DNA from: CALCMJ01 sp964475415
GTDB taxonomy: Bacteria; Bacteroidota; Bacteroidia; Chitinophagales; Saprospiraceae
Length of the DNA stretch: 64,000 bases
Assembly: GCA_964475415.1 (NCBI GenBank)
Contig: CAYYWZ010000004.1
Coordinates: 1 to 64,000 of the forward strand
Direction: 5' to 3'
In this document: positions 60,838-64,000 of the stretch, one piece after another
How the letters are laid out: each line of letters begins with the position of its first letter
How positions within the stretch are numbered: the stretch's first letter is position 1
Program-made: the position numbers and the translations under genes
The notes under the pieces: generated by a model
Database searches by the model: none
The model's input: the letters and a program-made list of their open reading frames with translations, nothing else
What the model was told of the DNA's origin: nothing

Positions 60838-63774
60838 ATGAGACTATTGTTTGGATTACTTTTTATTTTTCTGTCATCAACTATTGCCTCTGGGCAGCAA
60901 GGTGAAAATAGGCATCATTATGCTATAGAAGTAAGTCTAGACACCGCTCTACATACTATTACAGGAAAGTCAGTTATAAGTTATTACAATAATACGGATT
61001 CGGATTTAAGATCTATTTACATGCATTTATGGGCAAATGCTTATTCTAACAATAGCACCCCCTTAGTTACACAGATGCTCCAGATGGGCTTTACAGATAT
61101 ATACTTTCAGAAAAAGGAAGAGAGAGGAAGGTATCTTAATATTAATTTCTCGGATCTTGAAAAGAATAATTTGAACATAGCTTATCAAGACGATAGTAAT
61201 GAAATTCTAAAACTAGATCTGCCTAAATTATTAAAAGCAGGAGAAAGGATAAGTATACAATGTGATTTTACAATCAAGATTCCTGAATTGATATCCAGGA
61301 TGGGGTATAGCAAAGAATACTATCAGATTTGTCAATGGTATCCTAAGGTGGCAAAATATGATAACCAGAGATGGCATACAATGCCATATTTGCATCTAGG
61401 AGAATATTTTAGTGATTTCGCAGATTACGAGGTTAAAATTAATTTGCCAGCTGGCTTCCAAGCTGTAGCAACAGGGACAGAGGCGATAGAACAATCTGGA
61501 TATTTTACTGCGCAGAATGTTACAGATTTTGCATGGTTTGCCTCATCAGATCTCACAATAGAAGAAGAAAATATTACTATAAACGGACAATCTGTTTTCC
61601 TACAAGTTGCTAAACATCAGAAAAGTGAATCCTGGGATGAAGCGATGGACTTTCTCAAACGTTCGGTTGAATTTTATACAGAAGAAGTGGGAAGCTATCC
61701 TTATAAAGAAGCAAAGGTTGTTCTTTCAGATGCCGCAGGAGATAGTGGTATGGAATATCCAACCATAACGATAATTGGCAATACTAAAGAGAAAGAAATT
61801 GTAGATCACCTTATTGCTCACGAGGTAGGTCATAACTGGTTTTACGGTGCAATATCTTCTAATGAGAGAAGATATCCTTGGATGGATGAGGGTATAAACT
61901 CCTTCTATGATCACAAGTATCACAAGAGGTATTATAACAAATTTCCTTATGATAATTCTGTTCCCCAAAGACTGCGAGATGATGATAAGGATTATACATC
62001 CAGTTATTCTCTAGTAGGCTCTGTCTTACTGAATCAGATGAAAGCTGGAAAATCGGAACCGTCTGATCTTCATTCAGATGATTACTCTGCATTAAATTAT
62101 GGACTAAGTGCATATGAAAAACCAGCGCAAGCTTTTAACTATTTAGAGGACTACCTGGGAGAGGCCTTGTTTAAAGAATGTGTAAAAACCTATTACCAAA
62201 CATATAAGTTTGGCCATCCTTCGCCTCAAAATATGCAGGATATATTCGAAGAGATAAGTAACAAAAATTTAGATTGGTTTTTTCATGGATTCATCTCTAA
62301 GGCTGGAGCAATGGATTATGGTATAACTAAGATAGATAAGGAAACATCGACCATCACTATAGAAAATAACGGAACGATCCAAGCGCCAGTAAAGATTTCT
62401 TTTTTTGATAATGATAAGCTTGTAAGAGAGGAATGGATAGCAGGATTTTCTGATGAGTACGCTTATAAATACGAGTTAGAAAATTTTGACAATCTGAAAA
62501 TAAATAGAGGACATTATACGCTAGATGTCAATAGAAGAAACGACTCCTATAAGACGAGTGGTATTTTTAAATACAGTAAAAAGAAAAAGCTTTCTTTATT
62601 TGGAGGTATTAGAAATGCTGAGCAATCTGAAATTTTTTATTCACCTTATTTTTCAGCTAATTCCCATGATGGCTTTTCTCTAGGGTTAGGTTTTTACAAT
62701 TCGATTTTGCCAGCGAGTAAATTTAAATATTTTCTTGCTCCAGCATATGCAACAGCTTCGCAGCAAGTGGTAGGACTGGCGAAAGTATCCTACGATATAT
62801 TACAGCAAAGCGGCAAATTTAGGAAGGGAGTCCTTTCACTTAGCCTTAAGAGATATTCTTATAATAGTAACGAAGAGAATGATTTTGACTTGCAGTATAC
62901 CAGAGTAGTACCCGCTTTTCGCTTGTACCTCAATAGTGAAAACAAAAAGAGGTTGACAAACTATTTTCAGTTTAGATCTATCAATTTGTTTGAGGATGTA
63001 GCGTCTTTTTCTGATACTGAAATAAGTTTCAGTAGCGAGCATAGTGCTATCCAAGAGCTTAGTTATGTTCGTTGGTCACAAGATGGTTTTTCTCCTTATA
63101 GATGGGATATCGCTTTGGAGCAGCAGAGCTATAAGTCATTTGATGATCAGAATTCGTCTTATGTCAAATTAAGTTCTTCGTTTGATTATTCTTACTTATA
63201 CAAAAAGGATAAAAGATTTTTCTTCAGGATGTATGGAGCTTACTTTTTATATAATTCTATGAGAGAGTCAGGTAATTTTTCTAGTAGATTTTCTCGTGGT
63301 AGCATAGCTCTGATGAGTCAAGGATTCAATGATTATAGATATGATGACTTTTTTGTTGGAAGGAATAATCAGAGTGGATTTAGTTCTAGACAGATAGCCA
63401 ATAACCAAGGAGGCTTTAAAAATGCTTTGACAAGTGCTTTTAATATAGGACAGTCTAACGACTTTGCAATTGCGATGAATCTCAAGATGGATATGCCATT
63501 TAAGATTTTGCCATTTCCAGTAAGGCCTTACTTAGACTTAGGATACTACTCCTCTAAAGCGAGTGTACTAGATCCATTTATAGGAAAGTTCCTATATAGT
63601 GGTGGATTCGCGATAGAATTAGGAGATGGATTTATGGGTATATATATCCCAGTCATCAATTCTTCAGATATTTCTAACATCTATTCCACACAGACTTTTC
63701 TTAGTCGTATCAGTTTTAGTTTTAATCTTAACAAGTTAGACCTATGGGAAGTCTCAGAAAATCTCAACTTCTAA
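60838..63774 (+). CDS. M1 family aminopeptidase with C-terminal beta-barrel-like domain (978 aa)
   Basis: Exported zinc metallopeptidase. ATG 60838 starts a clear signal peptide (MRLLFGLLFIFLSSTIASGQ). The N-terminal beta domain and M1 catalytic domain carry HEVGHNWFYG (about residue 328) with the third zinc ligand Glu in MDEGINSFYD (about 351), and the GAMEN-like exopeptidase motif appears as SGMEYPTI. After about residue 590 come many alternating beta-strands with aromatic girdles (for example FFRMYGAYFLYN, FAIAMNLKMDMPF), ending in SFNLNKLDLWEVSENLNF, which looks like an outer-membrane barrel. An upstream GTG 60730 is in frame but would bury the signal. Confidence 0.92.
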   Translation: MRLLFGLLFIFLSSTIASGQQGENRHHYAIEVSLDTALHTITGKSVISYYNNTDSDLRSIYMHLWANAYSNNSTPLVTQMLQMGFTDIYFQKKEERGRYLNINFSDLEKNNLNIAYQDDSNEILKLDLPKLLKAGERISIQCDFTIKIPELISRMGYSKEYYQICQWYPKVAKYDNQRWHTMPYLHLGEYFSDFADYEVKINLPAGFQAVATGTEAIEQSGYFTAQNVTDFAWFASSDLTIEEENITINGQSVFLQVAKHQKSESWDEAMDFLKRSVEFYTEEVGSYPYKEAKVVLSDAAGDSGMEYPTITIIGNTKEKEIVDHLIAHEVGHNWFYGAISSNERRYPWMDEGINSFYDHKYHKRYYNKFPYDNSVPQRLRDDDKDYTSSYSLVGSVLLNQMKAGKSEPSDLHSDDYSALNYGLSAYEKPAQAFNYLEDYLGEALFKECVKTYYQTYKFGHPSPQNMQDIFEEISNKNLDWFFHGFISKAGAMDYGITKIDKETSTITIENNGTIQAPVKISFFDNDKLVREEWIAGFSDEYAYKYELENFDNLKINRGHYTLDVNRRNDSYKTSGIFKYSKKKKLSLFGGIRNAEQSEIFYSPYFSANSHDGFSLGLGFYNSILPASKFKYFLAPAYATASQQVVGLAKVSYDILQQSGKFRKGVLSLSLKRYSYNSNEENDFDLQYTRVVPAFRLYLNSENKKRLTNYFQFRSINLFEDVASFSDTEISFSSEHSAIQELSYVRWSQDGFSPYRWDIALEQQSYKSFDDQNSSYVKLSSSFDYSYLYKKDKRFFFRMYGAYFLYNSMRESGNFSSRFSRGSIALMSQGFNDYRYDDFFVGRNNQSGFSSRQIANNQGGFKNALTSAFNIGQSNDFAIAMNLKMDMPFKILPFPVRPYLDLGYYSSKASVLDPFIGKFLYSGGFAIELGDGFMGIYIPVINSSDISNIYSTQTFLSRISFSFNLNKLDLWEVSENLNF

Positions 63775-63785
63775 GAAAGAACCTA

Positions 63786-64000
63786 TTATGCTTTTAGATA
63801 CTTAGCAAGCGCTTTATCTAGTTGCTCAGGAGTTTTATAACCTACGATCTTATCTAATACTTTCATGTTTTCATCTAGAATAACAAGACAAGGATAACCT
63901 CTTACTGCAAAGTAACTAGATAACTGGTGCTGAGAATTTCTACGCTTAGCTTTGGCAGGATCATATCTTGGATTGGCATATTGCTTACCCATAAAACTTA
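63786..64000 (-). CDS. Thioredoxin-family protein, C-terminal part (cut by window end)
   Basis: The 3' end of a thioredoxin-fold gene whose frame continues past the right edge (in-frame codons read SFMGKQYAN). The visible end has the cis-Pro motif VRGYPCLVILDENMKVLDKI and a C-terminal helix (TPEQLDKALAKYLKA), as in thioredoxin-like (thioredoxin_7) proteins. The active-site CxxC must lie beyond the window. It is convergent with the M1 peptidase (12 bp between stops). An internal ATG at 63992 is not taken as the start. Confidence 0.85.
   Translation of the reverse strand, partial: SFMGKQYANPRYDPAKAKRRNSQHQLSSYFAVRGYPCLVILDENMKVLDKIVGYKTPEQLDKALAKYLKA

Noticed and set aside
1..64000. tRNA, rRNA, CRISPR array or transposase
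   Set aside because: Looked for by eye on both strands; no cloverleaf T-arm, spacer-repeat array or transposase motif was recognised, though a computed scan would be decisive.

Overview
The window comes from a low-GC (AT-rich) member of the Bacteroidota. This is supported by a SusC/SusD pair, a type IX secretion C-terminal sorting domain on a secreted nuclease, HMA-TonB receptors, a very short ECF sigma/anti-sigma pair, AT-rich leaders without Shine-Dalgarno motifs, and several copies of the Bacteroidota -7 promoter element TAnnTTTG. The order cannot be fixed from the sequence alone. No tRNA, rRNA, CRISPR array or transposase was seen. There is one 100-N assembly gap (19161-19260).

Layout. 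(1) 1-2870: the end of an integrative element with an unknown protein, a tyrosine recombinase and an excisionase-like Zn/HTH protein, plus two sets of helically phased short repeats. It abuts the 3' end of mnmE, whose last 18 bp closely match the attachment site used by SGI1-type islands. (2) 2871-19095: mostly core and housekeeping genes (mnmE, SRPBCC-GyrI, DUF4407, ornithine-cyclodeaminase family, DUF2461, TrkH, esterase, typA, PAS-HTH regulator, Smr protein, T9SS-exported phosphatase/nuclease-like protein), with one decayed DUF2207 gene. (3) 19096-19736: a duplicated non-coding unit, each copy ending in a terminator, straddling the gap. (4) 19737-31241: msrA, EGF-like lipoprotein, ATP-grasp protein, phosphofructokinase, hydroxyacid dehydrogenase, an ArsM-like methyltransferase, a small putative metallopeptidase, the xylBA xylose pathway, a foreign-looking hypothetical and an SDR. 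(5) 31242-46061: a 2045-residue alpha-2-macroglobulin, a Cys-rich small protein next to a TonB receptor that carries two heavy-metal-associated domains, and a SusCD pair. (6) 46062-51815: an unknown lipoprotein, a sigma factor translationally coupled to an anti-sigma-like protein with SusC-like and TonB-like parts, a decayed DinB gene, an HtrA protease, DoxX and a Cys-rich lipoprotein. (7) 51816-58379: a signalling cluster with a response regulator-HTH protein, a single-domain response regulator, a seven-PAS soluble histidine kinase and a Crp/Fnr regulator, with four 11-bp phased repeats upstream of crp. (8) 58380-64000: a thioredoxin lipoprotein, a LOS-type glycosyltransferase, cysQ, an M1 peptidase fused to an apparent outer-membrane beta-barrel, and a thioredoxin gene cut by the window end.

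How the genes work together: envelope and periplasm functions dominate (nutrient and metal uptake, periplasmic proteolysis, disulfide/thioredoxin and methionine-sulfoxide repair, extracellular signal sensing). The most promising points for follow-up are the att-site module with phased repeats, the duplicated terminator-ended unit at 19.1-19.7 kb, the HMA-TonB receptor, the SusC-mimicking anti-sigma protein, the 11-bp repeats upstream of crp, and the barrel-anchored M1 peptidase with a perfect terminator hairpin in its leader.
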